Notes under the pieces: generated by a model | What the model was told of the DNA's origin: nothing | What the model saw: only the letters and a program-made list of their open reading frames with translations | The model's database searches: none | Assembly (NCBI GenBank): GCA_045654805.1 | Contig: JAZOOD010000057.1 | Span: 11,291-75,290 of the forward strand | Reading direction: 5' to 3' | Source of the DNA: CAZNKU01 sp045654805 | Lineage (GTDB): Bacteria > Bacillota > Clostridia > Monoglobales > Firm-18 | Length of the DNA stretch: 64,000 nucleotides | Part shown: positions 41,997 to 50,265 of the stretch, one piece after another | How the letters are laid out: every line of letters begins with the position of its first letter | Numbering within the stretch: position 1 is the stretch's first letter | Program-made: the position numbers and the translations under genes

Positions 41997-43250
41997 TCAT
42001 ACATATAAATAATCATTCAAAACCGGTTGTAATCCTTCGTCCGCAATGTCTTTATACATTTTATCAAGACTTCTGTTATCGTCTATTTCAAACTGTTCAT
42101 CGCCTTGCACCTCATCTGACTCTTTTCCGCTGTATTTACTTTCATGGTCGCCGATACCTGTAGATACACCTGCAGATACCTTTGTTGCAGCAATCTTTAC
42201 AATACCGTTTCTGAACTCAGCGCTCTCACGGGAAGATACTGTAATACCGACAAAAGGCAAGAATATTCTGTATGCACAGATTATCTGACATAACTGTTTT
42301 TCGTGAACATCCAAAGGATTAATTTTATCGTTGTTAATGATAGGTCTGAGTCTGGGACAGGAAAGTGACATTTCAGCGTGAGGATATTTTCTCTGCAAAT
42401 AGTACACATGCAGTGCACTTGCCAATGCATCCTTCCTGAAATCCGACAGACCTAACAGTGCAGAAAACGCCACACCACGCATGCCTCCAATCAATGCCCT
42501 CTCTTGAGCATCAAAACGATAAGGCCAAACACGTTTGTGTCCCAGAAGATGAAGCTGTTCGTATTTCTCTGTATCATAAGTTTCCTGAAATACAGTTACA
42601 TAGTCAGCACCGCATTCGTGAAGATACTTATATTCATCCGTATTTACGGGATAAATTTCAAGCCCTACCATACGGAAATATTTTCTTGCAAGCTTGCAAG
42701 CTTCACCGATATAATCTATATCGCTGTGAGCACGGCTCTCACCTGTAAGTATCAGTATTTCTTCCATACCACTGTCTGCAATAACCTTCATTTCCTTTTC
42801 AATCTGCTCCATGGTAAGCTTCATACGGTTAATATGGTTATAGCAGTTAAATCCGCAATACACACAGTAATTTTCGCAGTAATTGGCGATATACAAAGGT
42901 GTAAAGAGATATACTGTATTACCAAAATGCTTACTTGTTTCAAGTCGTGCTCTTTGAGCCATTTGCTCTAAAAATGGTTCCGCCGCAGGAGAAAGCAGTG
43001 CCTTAAAATCTTCTATGGTACAAGTATCGTGCTCTAATGCTGCCTTTACATCTTTTGCAGTATACTTTGAGTAATCAAAGGATTTCATCTGCTCCATTAC
43101 ATTTTTGCAAACATCAGATTCAATTTTCTCCATCCCCGGTAAATATTCCATATGGTTTTTTCGTGATGAAGGATCTGTCTCTATTCTGTGTTTTTTTGCA
43201 AGAGCTTCAGGAGATAAATGCTCTGAATCCACAAAAAATTGATTTTCCAT
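41997..43250 (-). CDS. thiH: 2-iminoacetate synthase
   Basis: Radical-SAM enzyme that cleaves tyrosine to dehydroglycine for the thiazole ring, the anaerobic route. The 417 residues carry C-x3-C-x2-C in 'NYCENYCVYCGFNC' near 128, 'LILTGESRAHSDIDYI' near 165, 'YVTVFQETYDTEKY' near 215 and 'SCPRLRPI' near 300. It is co-transcribed with thiG, 12 bases before it, its functional partner. Confidence 0.96.
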   Translation of the reverse strand: MENQFFVDSEHLSPEALAKKHRIETDPSSRKNHMEYLPGMEKIESDVCKNVMEQMKSFDYSKYTAKDVKAALEHDTCTIEDFKALLSPAAEPFLEQMAQRARLETSKHFGNTVYLFTPLYIANYCENYCVYCGFNCYNHINRMKLTMEQIEKEMKVIADSGMEEILILTGESRAHSDIDYIGEACKLARKYFRMVGLEIYPVNTDEYKYLHECGADYVTVFQETYDTEKYEQLHLLGHKRVWPYRFDAQERALIGGMRGVAFSALLGLSDFRKDALASALHVYYLQRKYPHAEMSLSCPRLRPIINNDKINPLDVHEKQLCQIICAYRIFLPFVGITVSSRESAEFRNGIVKIAATKVSAGVSTGIGDHESKYSGKESDEVQGDEQFEIDDNRSLDKMYKDIADEGLQPVLNDYLYV

Positions 43251-43262
43251 TTTTAATCCCCC

Positions 43263-44033
43263 TTAATCACGCAAAAATCCTGTAAGCGGATCGGATGCGG
43301 ATGCACCCCTTGTGAGGACTCTGCCAAGTCCTGAAAGATATGCTTTTCTTCCTGCCTCAATTGCCTGACGGAAGGCTGATGCCATAAGCGGCAAATCTCC
43401 TGCAGTAGCAAGTGCTGTGTTCGCCATAATAGCTGCAGCACCCATTTCCATAGCTTCACAAGCCTGCGATGGCTTACCGATACCTGCATCAACAATAATC
43501 GGCAAGTCAATTTCATCAATGAGTATCTGTATAAAGTCCTTTGTAGCTAATCCTTTGTTAGAACCTATGGGAGAAGCAAGAGGCATTATGGTTGCAGCTC
43601 CTGCAGAAACCAGATCACGGGCAACATTTAAGTCAGGATACATATACGGCATTACAACAAACCCGTCTTTTGCGAGTATTTCTGTTGCTTTTATTGTTTC
43701 GGTATTATCCGGGAGCAGGTATTTTGTGTCACGCATAATTTCAATTTTTACGAAATTACCGCAACCAAGTTCTCTCGCAAGTTTGGCTATTCTCACAGCT
43801 TCTTCAGCATTTCTTGCACCGCTTGTATTTGGCAACAAGGTTATTCCTTTAGGAATAAAGTCAAGAATGTTTTCCTGTTCTTTCGTATTGGCACGGCGAA
43901 CTGCAAGGGTTATTATTTCTGCTCCTGCGTCTTTAACTGCCGCTTCAATAAGATTAAGAGAGTATTTTCCCGAACCTAAAATAAAACGGGAATTAAACTC
44001 GTGACCGCCGATAATAAGTTTGTCATTATTCAT
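43263..44033 (-). CDS. thiG: Thiazole synthase
   Basis: Assembles the thiazole phosphate ring from DXP, ThiS thiocarboxylate and dehydroglycine. ATG at 44033 (256 residues) follows AAGGAAAAC. 'SRFILGSGKYSLNLIEAAVK' near 14, 'EIITLAVRRAN' near 37, the Schiff-base Lys in 'GNFVKIEIMRD' near 98, 'VMPYMYPDLNVARDL' near 122 and 'PIIVDAGIGKPSQACEAMEMG' near 180 (in part) are all present. Confidence 0.97.
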   Translation of the reverse strand: MNNDKLIIGGHEFNSRFILGSGKYSLNLIEAAVKDAGAEIITLAVRRANTKEQENILDFIPKGITLLPNTSGARNAEEAVRIAKLARELGCGNFVKIEIMRDTKYLLPDNTETIKATEILAKDGFVVMPYMYPDLNVARDLVSAGAATIMPLASPIGSNKGLATKDFIQILIDEIDLPIIVDAGIGKPSQACEAMEMGAAAIMANTALATAGDLPLMASAFRQAIEAGRKAYLSGLGRVLTRGASASDPLTGFLRD

Positions 44034-44049
44034 TTTGTTTTCCTTCTTC

Positions 44050-44685
44050 CTATACTTCAAATTCATTAGCTATAAGCCTTAGTACCGTATGCGCCTGATG
44101 TGCAGCACACAGCATAACTCTTGATGATACAAGACCGATTCCGTCTTTTACATCGCTCACTCCATCGCCACAAAGATAAAATCTTCGTGACACTTTTCTT
44201 GTATGTATGCTGTTAGCACTTCCCATACCAGCCATACCAGAGGCAGCAACCAAGTATTTATCCGGCATTTCTTCCAAGACAAGATTTGTAAGCATCGCCT
44301 TACACTCGGCATTATCAAATGCTTCACAGATAATATTGCAATCTGCCAATAGGTTTATTGCATTCTCTTCGGTTATACAAATCGTATGTACCTCTGTTTC
44401 GAGATATGGGTTCATATCTTTAAGATTTTCTCTTAAGGCTTCTGTCTTATACATTCCAATCTGACTTACTTTATATTGCTGACGATGAAGATTGGTAATA
44501 TCCACTTTATCAAAATCAATCAATATAAGTTTTCCTATTCCTGCACGTGCAAGAGCGATTGCTATGTTAGAGCCAAGTCCTCCAAGACCGCAAATACAAA
44601 CTGTAGTTGCTGATATCTTATTTTGCAGTTCCATGCCGTGTCTGTCGGTTAGGGCTTTTATCCATTCATCTTTTCCGGGAATCAT
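44050..44685 (-). CDS. thiF: ThiS adenylyltransferase ThiF
   Basis: E1-like enzyme that adenylates the ThiS C-terminus. ATG at 44685 follows GGAGGT (211 residues). The nucleotide loop 'VCICGLGGLGSNIAIALARAG' (about 25-45, in part), 'DFDKVDITNLHRQQY' near 54 and 'CEAFDNAECKAML' near 115 are seen. It is the short (~200-residue) clostridial form and lacks a rhodanese domain. Its start is 1 base after the thiS stop. Confidence 0.93.
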   Translation of the reverse strand: MIPGKDEWIKALTDRHGMELQNKISATTVCICGLGGLGSNIAIALARAGIGKLILIDFDKVDITNLHRQQYKVSQIGMYKTEALRENLKDMNPYLETEVHTICITEENAINLLADCNIICEAFDNAECKAMLTNLVLEEMPDKYLVAASGMAGMGSANSIHTRKVSRRFYLCGDGVSDVKDGIGLVSSRVMLCAAHQAHTVLRLIANEFEV

Positions 44686-44686
44686 A

Positions 44687-44881
44687 TCAGCCACCTCCCA
44701 CAAAGCTTACAACCTCAACGCTGTCGCCATCCTTAAAAATCGTTTCTTCGTATTGTTTTTTAGGAAGTATATCTCCATTCAGTTCTACTGCAACACGCAT
44801 CAGGTCATAACCTGCCGAAGTCAGATACTCAGAAACAGATTTACCTTCAATTTCTAAATTTTCTCCATTGATTTTTACCAT
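44687..44881 (-). CDS. thiS: Sulfur carrier protein ThiS
   Basis: A 64-residue ubiquitin-like carrier ending 'VEVVSFVGGG', with the Gly-Gly tail needed for thiocarboxylate formation plus one extra Gly. It begins MVKINGENLEIEG; ATG at 44881 has GGAGGTGA upstream. It is the first gene of the de novo thiamine operon, behind two tandem TPP riboswitches. Confidence 0.93.
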   Translation of the reverse strand: MVKINGENLEIEGKSVSEYLTSAGYDLMRVAVELNGDILPKKQYEETIFKDGDSVEVVSFVGGG

Positions 44882-44904
44882 GCTTCTCACCTCCAGAAAT
44901 ATAA

Positions 44905-44936
44905 CAAAAAAGGAAGCTACCGATTTGGCAGCTTCC
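44905..44936 (-). terminator. Terminator of the downstream TPP riboswitch
   Basis: GGAAGCT-CC and GG-AGCTTCC arms (44936-44927 and 44922-44912) around AAAT, followed by T6. It lies just before the thiS RBS. Confidence 0.9.
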
Positions 44937-44967
44937 GCTTATTCCATGTCAATTGCGATGTCGCACA

Positions 44968-45053
44968 AGGCATCCCTACGTTGGCATTATCCAAATCAGG
45001 TTCTCGGTCGGAGGTTTCACCTCCCTCTCAGCCTGTAACACAAGCTCCCGCTA
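44968..45053 (-). promoter_or_regulatory. TPP riboswitch, downstream copy of a tandem pair
   Basis: Canonical blocks on the minus strand: GGGAGCTTG, GGCTGAGAGGGAGG, CCTCCGACCGAG, ACCTGATTTGGATAATGCC and ACGTAGGGATGCC. It controls the thiS operon through the terminator at 44905. Confidence 0.96.
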
Positions 45054-45074
45054 TTATATTTTTAATTTTACAAA

Positions 45075-45105
45075 CAAAAAGAAGCCGCCGATTTGGCAGC
45101 TTCCG
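45075..45105 (-). terminator. Terminator of the upstream TPP riboswitch
   Basis: GAAGCTGCC pairs with GGCGGCTTC (45103-45095 and 45089-45081) around AAATC, followed by TTTTTGTTTG. Confidence 0.88.
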
Positions 45106-45136
45106 CATATTCCATGTCATTTGCGATGTCTCGCTA

Positions 45137-45222
45137 GGCATCCCTACGTTGGCATTATCCAAATCAGGTACTCGGTCGAAGGTTTTACCTTCCTCTCAGC
45201 CTGTATCACAAGCTCCCGTTTG
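45137..45222 (-). promoter_or_regulatory. TPP riboswitch, upstream copy of a tandem pair
   Basis: Near-duplicate of the copy 168 bases downstream, including the terminator arm. The P3-extension pair differs by a compensated change (GGAAGG/CCTTC against GGGAGG/CCTCC), which shows that the helix is under selection. Confidence 0.96.
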
Positions 45223-45238
45223 TTTTTAAGTTTAATAT

Positions 45239-45267
45239 ATTATACCATGTCTTATATTATTTTGCAA
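45239..45267 (-). promoter_or_regulatory. Promoter of the de novo thiamine operon
   Basis: TTGCAA (45267-45262) and TATAAT (45244-45239), 17-base spacer, upstream of the tandem riboswitches. Confidence 0.78.
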
Positions 45268-45431
45268 TAGTTTGAGAAAATTTTTTCTTTTTATTTTCCG
45301 GTTTCTGAAATTTTATTGGCTTCATCCTGAGTAATATACTCAAGCTCGACCATACATTATACATCAAAATATTTCAAAATTCAACTTAATATTAGTATCA
45401 TCAGGACTTTATGATATCCTAATACAAATTA

Positions 45432-45461
45432 AGCCTACCGTTCTTTCGATTAGTAGGCTTC
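45432..45461 (-). terminator. Hairpin ending the phosphate locus
   Basis: AAGCCTAC pairs with GTAGGCTT around TAATCGAAAGAACG (minus strand). The tail is only weakly T-rich. It follows the tiny membrane-protein gene. Confidence 0.5.
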
Positions 45462-45470
45462 AATATATTT

Positions 45471-45569
45471 TCACTTATCTGACTTTCCTTTTTTCTTAAA
45501 GAAAAAGATAAAACTTAAGATTGCTGCTACGGGCAAAGCGGAAAGTAAAGTTATGTATCTCTTTTTCAT
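45471..45569 (-). CDS. Small single-pass membrane protein (32 residues)
   Basis: ATG at 45569 begins MKKRYITLLSALPVAAILS; the chain then has a hydrophobic F-rich stretch and ends in a basic K-K-K-G-K-S-D-K tail. This is a single transmembrane helix (~6-25) with positive charge at both ends. GAAAAGG lies about 12 bases upstream, a longer than ideal spacing. It starts 35 bases after the HAD gene on the same strand and is followed by a hairpin. Unknown family; conservation would be needed to confirm translation. Confidence 0.5.
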   Translation of the reverse strand: MKKRYITLLSALPVAAILSFIFFFKKKGKSDK

Positions 45570-45603
45570 TTATATCATCTACCTTTTCTTACCTAAAAAT
45601 TAT

Positions 45604-46407
45604 TTATTGTTTTTTCGATTCCTGTGCCATTTTGACAATATCTCCAACACCGTCTAACACAACGGTTGGTTTATATGCATAGGATCTTAATTCTTCCTGA
45701 CTTGTTACTCCTGAAAGAACAAGCACTGTTGACATACCGCTTTCAAGACCGGATATAACATCTGTGTCCATTCTGTCTCCGACCATAACTGCATCGGCTG
45801 AGTGGCAGTTTAAAAGTCTTAATCCGGTTCTCATCATAAGCGGATTTGGCTTTCCGCAAAAGTATGCTCTTGCACCTGTTGCCATTTCAATTGGTGAAAC
45901 AAGCGCTCCGCATGCAGGAGCAATACCGCCGTCAACAGGTCCGGTAACATCAGAGTTTGCACCTATCAATTTTGCACCGCCAAGTACAAGGTTGGTAGCT
46001 TTTGTAAGACTGTCAAGAGAATATGCCTTTCCTTCTCCGACAACGACATAATCGGGGTTCACATCATTCATGGAAATACCGGCATCATATAGAGCTTTTA
46101 TCAGCCCTGCTTCGCCGATCGCGTATACAGAGCAATCAGGTGCCTGTTCCTTTAAGAATGCTGCTGTTGCCAATGCACTTGTATAAAAGTGTTCTTCTCC
46201 TACTTCAAGTCCCATTCGGAACAGTCTTTGCTTTAATTCTTTTGGTGTGTAACTACTGTTATTTGTAAGGAATAAAAAGTCTTTTTTCTCGTCATAAAGC
46301 CATTTTATAAATTCTGCAACGCCCGGCAATAATCTCTTGCCATGATAGATTACACCATCCATATCGCAGATGAATCCTTTTTTCTTGTTAAAATCAATTT
46401 TCTTCAA
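45604..46407 (-). CDS. HAD-IIA family hydrolase (NagD/YutF-like)
   Basis: The 267-residue phosphatase has motif I 'GFICDMDGVIYHGKRLLPG' (11-29), 'LFLTNNSSYTPKEL' near 44, cap-domain 'YVVVGEGKAYSLDSLTKA' near 120, 'YFCGKPNPLMM' near 185 and 'VMVGDRMDTDVISGLESGM' near 209. It is typical of p-nitrophenyl-phosphatase/phosphoglycolate-phosphatase relatives. It follows phoR by 33 bases, so it is probably part of the phosphate-starvation locus and may release phosphate from a small sugar phosphate; the substrate is not known. Confidence 0.9.
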   Translation of the reverse strand: MKKIDFNKKKGFICDMDGVIYHGKRLLPGVAEFIKWLYDEKKDFLFLTNNSSYTPKELKQRLFRMGLEVGEEHFYTSALATAAFLKEQAPDCSVYAIGEAGLIKALYDAGISMNDVNPDYVVVGEGKAYSLDSLTKATNLVLGGAKLIGANSDVTGPVDGGIAPACGALVSPIEMATGARAYFCGKPNPLMMRTGLRLLNCHSADAVMVGDRMDTDVISGLESGMSTVLVLSGVTSQEELRSYAYKPTVVLDGVGDIVKMAQESKKQ

Positions 46408-46440
46408 TATGTATGCCTCCTTTCCCTGTTAGAAAATCAT

Positions 46441-48093
46441 TTATTTATTGAATGTAAGTTTAACCGAAGTTCCCTTGTCTACAACACTTTCTAAAGATAT
46501 CTGAGCATTATGATACATTGCGCCATGCTTTACGATAGAAAGGCCAAGGCCTGTACCGCCGATATTCTTTGAATGACTCTTATCTACACAGTAGAATCTT
46601 TCAAACACTCTTGACTGTTCAGATTGCGGAATTCCGATTCCGGTATCCCTTACAATAAGTTCTGTCTTGTTATCGCTGTTTGTTACAATGATATCGACAG
46701 TTCCGTTATCCTTGTTATATTTAATAGCATTGTCAACAAGGTTTCCAATCATTTCGTCAAGAATCTTTCTTACACCGACTACTCTTCCAATTCCGCCGAG
46801 CACATTGATGGTTATATTTTTCTTGTCTGCAGCAGGCTTTAATCTTTCTGCAACTTCATTGGAAAGCTCTGTTAAGTCTACTGATTCCTGCTCGAATTCT
46901 GTTGTTTTTTCGTCAAGTTCTGAAATCTTTATAATATCGCCTACAAGTGAGATAAGTCTTTGAGCCTCATCGTAGATTGTCTTTGAGAAGTCAATAACAG
47001 TTTCTTTGTTTGTATCACCCGACATCATCATTTCTGCAAAACCGGAAATGGATGTAAGCGGTGTTTTAAGTTCGTGAGATACATTAGATGTAAACTCACT
47101 TCTGAGTGTTTCTCTATTAACTGTTTCGGTAATATCAAGGATTACAATTACTGCACCAATAACCTTGTCCTCACTATATACAGGGTTTGCAATCAATTCA
47201 TAGTGCTTCTCATCTATATTGATTGTGCTTTCTGCATGTTCACCCTGAAGGACCTTATGAACAACATCTCTGAAGCCTTTTGTTCTGTTTACAGCAAGAA
47301 CACTTCCCTTTTGCACCTCTGTAATATCAAGCAATCTTAATGCCGAAGAATTGTAGGTTAAAAGGTTTGTATTGTGGTCAATCACCAGGAATCCTTCAGT
47401 CATATTTTCAGTGATGAGTCTGAACTCTTCCTGTCTTTGCTCTGCAGCCTTCAGTTGTTCATTAATCTTTCTCTTCTGCGATGCAATTTTAGTAAGAAGG
47501 GGTGTTAATTCTTCGTATGTTTCATTATTTTCAGGATTATCAAGATCGAGATTATTAAGGGGAGTTATAATTGATTTTGAAACCCTGTGCGAGAGATATA
47601 GTGTTAATATCAATGCAATAACAAGGATAATGATAATCGGATATAAAAGTCCGAGTAATATAATAATTACAGAATCCTGCGTTGTTGATACTCTCAAAAC
47701 TGTTCCATCTTCGAGAAGTGTAGCATAATAAATTGTTTTTTTCATAAGAGTATCAGAATATCTGACACTGCTTCCCTTTCCGGAAGCAAATGCATCTCTT
47801 ACTTCTTCTCTGTCTTTGTGGTTATCAAGTTCCTTTTCATTGGCAGAGGTATCTGCAAGAACTGTACCATCTTTATCGATGAGAGTTATTCTCTTATCAG
47901 AATTTTTAAAGTCGTTTATATATTCAACGCCTTCATGCTCTAATGCATTTGTTATATAGGTTGCTTCGCTTGCAAGTTCTCTCTGGAGCTGTGCTTCAAA
48001 ATAATCAAACAGTACACCTGTAATAAGTACAAGAGTAGTAACAAGCACAAGCATTGAAGTTAGCATATTAGAACGAAATATCTTATTAACCAT
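46441..48093 (-). CDS. phoR: Phosphate-sensing histidine kinase PhoR
   Basis: ATG at 48093 with GGAGGTAG upstream gives 550 residues. The order is: transmembrane helix (~10-30), extracytoplasmic domain (~30-150), second helix (~155-175), HAMP-like linker, PAS domain (~220-320, 'EEFRLITENMTEGFLVID'), HisKA with the phospho-His in 'FTSNVSHELKTPLTSISGF' near 335, and the ATPase boxes 'NLVDNAIKY', 'VRDTGIGIP' and 'GGTGLGLSIVK'. It overlaps phoB by 8 bases. Position at the end of pstSCAB-phoU supports phosphate sensing. Confidence 0.93.
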   Translation of the reverse strand: MVNKIFRSNMLTSMLVLVTTLVLITGVLFDYFEAQLQRELASEATYITNALEHEGVEYINDFKNSDKRITLIDKDGTVLADTSANEKELDNHKDREEVRDAFASGKGSSVRYSDTLMKKTIYYATLLEDGTVLRVSTTQDSVIIILLGLLYPIIIILVIALILTLYLSHRVSKSIITPLNNLDLDNPENNETYEELTPLLTKIASQKRKINEQLKAAEQRQEEFRLITENMTEGFLVIDHNTNLLTYNSSALRLLDITEVQKGSVLAVNRTKGFRDVVHKVLQGEHAESTINIDEKHYELIANPVYSEDKVIGAVIVILDITETVNRETLRSEFTSNVSHELKTPLTSISGFAEMMMSGDTNKETVIDFSKTIYDEAQRLISLVGDIIKISELDEKTTEFEQESVDLTELSNEVAERLKPAADKKNITINVLGGIGRVVGVRKILDEMIGNLVDNAIKYNKDNGTVDIIVTNSDNKTELIVRDTGIGIPQSEQSRVFERFYCVDKSHSKNIGGTGLGLSIVKHGAMYHNAQISLESVVDKGTSVKLTFNK

Positions 48094-48772
48094 TCTCACT
48101 ACCTCCGAGCTTATAACCTATATTCTTAACAGTATGAATAAGCTCTCCTGCGGTTTCAAGCTTCATACGGAGCTTTCTTATATGTACATCAAGAGTTCTT
48201 GATTCATCATAAAATTCTCCCCATACACGGGTAAGCAATGTATCTCTTGAAACAACGTTGCCCTCAGCTTCCAAAAGCACCATTAAAAGCGAATACTCCT
48301 TGAAAGAAAGGTTAACTTCTTTTCCCGACACCTCGATGATGTGCTTTTCGGGATTTACATACAAATCTCCGATTTTATATTCTTTTACCTTGTTGGTCTT
48401 TTCATATCTTCTTAAAACTGCACGAACACGGCTTGTAAGTTCTGTCATACCAAACGGTTTTGCGATATAATCATCTGCACCCATATCAAGCCCCGTTACT
48501 TTGTCAAATTCACTTCCTTTGGCAGTAATCATAATCACGGGAATATTTTTTGTGCTTTCATCTGCCTGAAGTTTTCCTAAGATAGAAAGACCATCTTCTT
48601 CAGGAAGCATTATATCAAGTAAAACAAGCTGTGGCTTGTCGTTTTTTAATTCTTGCCAAAATTCGCTCGGCAAACTGCATCCTTTAATTGCATATCCCTC
48701 TTTTTCAAGCGCATAGCATACAAGTTTGCGGATATTGGCATCGTCTTCTACAAAATAAATCAACACTTTCAC
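48086..48772 (-). CDS. phoB: Phosphate response regulator PhoB/PhoP
   Basis: The 228-residue OmpR-type response regulator has acidic 'EDD' at 8-10, the phospho-Asp in 'LVLLDIMLPEEDGL' near 55, 'ITAKGSEFDKVTGLDMGADDYIAKPF' near 83-108 (in part) and a winged-helix DNA-binding domain with 'LLTRVWGEFYDESRTLDVHIRKLR' near 185 (in part). It lies between phoU and phoR. PhoP-box-like repeats lie upstream of pstS. Confidence 0.93.
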   Translation of the reverse strand: MKVLIYFVEDDANIRKLVCYALEKEGYAIKGCSLPSEFWQELKNDKPQLVLLDIMLPEEDGLSILGKLQADESTKNIPVIMITAKGSEFDKVTGLDMGADDYIAKPFGMTELTSRVRAVLRRYEKTNKVKEYKIGDLYVNPEKHIIEVSGKEVNLSFKEYSLLMVLLEAEGNVVSRDTLLTRVWGEFYDESRTLDVHIRKLRMKLETAGELIHTVKNIGYKLGGSENG

Positions 48773-48860
48773 CTCCGAAAAATGATTTATACTTATATTT
48801 TAGCATAAAATGTGAGTTTTTTCAATAAATTGATGTCATTTCATCAATCTATACATAACA

Positions 48861-49508
48861 TTAGTTATCTTGTGCGTGTTTTCCTGTAATAGAGTATATA
48901 ACCCATTCTGCAATGTTTTCTGCATGGTCACCGATTCTCTCAAAATACTTTGCAATCATCAAAAGGTCGATAAGTGCTTCCGCATTTGCTGCTTTATTCT
49001 CAATAGCAGTTATCAGTTCGCCCTTAACCTTATCAAACAAATCATCAACGGTATTGTCATGAGCAATAACCGCACAAGCAAGCTCTACATCCTTTTTTAC
49101 AAAAGAATCAATACTGTCAGTTACCATTTTGATTGTCGCTCTTGCCATATCTGCAATATGAGTTTCACTCTGCATACCACAACCGTTAGCATATTCTGCG
49201 ATTTCTGCAATATCCGATGCCTGATCTCCGATACGTTCCATATCTGAAATCATTTTAAGCGCAGATGAGATTGTGCGAAGGTCACTTGCTACGGGCTGTT
49301 GCTGCATTAAAAGTTTCATACAGAGATTTTCGATATCTCTTTCCTTCTGGTCAATTTGTTTATCCGCTTCATAAACGGTTTCTTTCATCTTGACATCATT
49401 ATCAACAAGGAGCTTTACAGCAGATGAAATTGCATCTTCACATAATGCACCCATTGTGATAAGTTCATTATTCAGATTATTTAACTGTTCATCAAATCTG
49501 TTTCTCAT
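48861..49508 (-). CDS. phoU: Phosphate transport system regulator PhoU
   Basis: ATG at 49508 gives 215 residues. Two three-helix repeats are seen, each with an E/D-x-x-x-D metal signature: 'ERDIENLCMKLLMQQQPVASDLRTISSALK' (~52-80, in part) with 'DMERIGDQASDIAEIA' near 88, and 'IAKYFERIGDHAENIAEWVIY' near 186 (in part). It dampens PhoR when phosphate is plentiful. It starts 1 base after pstB. Confidence 0.95.
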   Translation of the reverse strand: MRNRFDEQLNNLNNELITMGALCEDAISSAVKLLVDNDVKMKETVYEADKQIDQKERDIENLCMKLLMQQQPVASDLRTISSALKMISDMERIGDQASDIAEIAEYANGCGMQSETHIADMARATIKMVTDSIDSFVKKDVELACAVIAHDNTVDDLFDKVKGELITAIENKAANAEALIDLLMIAKYFERIGDHAENIAEWVIYSITGKHAQDN

Positions 49509-49509
49509 A

Positions 49510-50262
49510 TCAACCAAACCTTCCTGTAATATAGTCTTCAGTTCTCTTATCACGAGGAGTTGAGAACATTTTTTCTGTATCATCAAACTCAATAATTTCG
49601 CCGAGTAGGAAGAATGCTGTTTTATCTGCAATTCTCGCCGCCTGCTGCATATTGTGTGTTACCATAACGATTGTATATTTCTCTTTAAGTTCTACTGCCA
49701 GATCCTCAATTTTCGATGTAGAGATAGGATCAAGTGCGCTTGTCGGTTCGTCCATCAGAAGAACTTCCGGTTCAACAGCCAACGCTCTTGCGATGCAAAG
49801 TCTTTGCTGCTGTCCGCCACTCATACCAAGTGCGCTCTTTTTGAGTCTGTCCTTACATTCGTCCCAGATTGCAGCCTGACGAAGAGAACGCTCTACAATT
49901 TCATCAAGCTTCACTTTTGATTTAACACCGTGAATTCTTGGACCGTAAGCGATATTATCATAAATACTCATCGGGAACGGATTTGGTTTCTGGAATACCA
50001 TTCCTACTCTTTTTCTTAAGATGTTAACATCCATATCTTTATAGATATCTATATCGTCCAGTGTAATCTTTCCTTCAATTCTGCATCCTTCTACAAGGTC
50101 ATTCATTCTGTTAAGTGTTTTTAAGAATGTTGACTTACCGCAGCCTGATGGTCCGATTAACGCTGTGATTTCCTTCTGAGGTAAGCTGATGCTTATATCT
50201 TTAAGTGCATGATTTGTTCCATACCACAAGTTTAGGTTATTGGCCTTTATAATATCGTTCAT
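49510..50262 (-). CDS. pstB: Phosphate ABC transporter ATP-binding protein
   Basis: The 250-residue ABC ATPase has Walker A 'IGPSGCGKSTFLKTLNRMND' (35-54), Q-loop 'VGMVFQKPNPFPMSIYDNI' near 88, signature 'LGMSGGQQQRLCIARAL' near 145, Walker B 'VLLMDEPTSALDP' near 168 and His-switch 'VTHNMQQAARI' near 200. The 'KPNPFPMSI' loop is typical of PstB. Confidence 0.97.
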   Translation of the reverse strand: MNDIIKANNLNLWYGTNHALKDISISLPQKEITALIGPSGCGKSTFLKTLNRMNDLVEGCRIEGKITLDDIDIYKDMDVNILRKRVGMVFQKPNPFPMSIYDNIAYGPRIHGVKSKVKLDEIVERSLRQAAIWDECKDRLKKSALGMSGGQQQRLCIARALAVEPEVLLMDEPTSALDPISTSKIEDLAVELKEKYTIVMVTHNMQQAARIADKTAFFLLGEIIEFDDTEKMFSTPRDKRTEDYITGRFG

Positions 50263-50265
50263 AGA

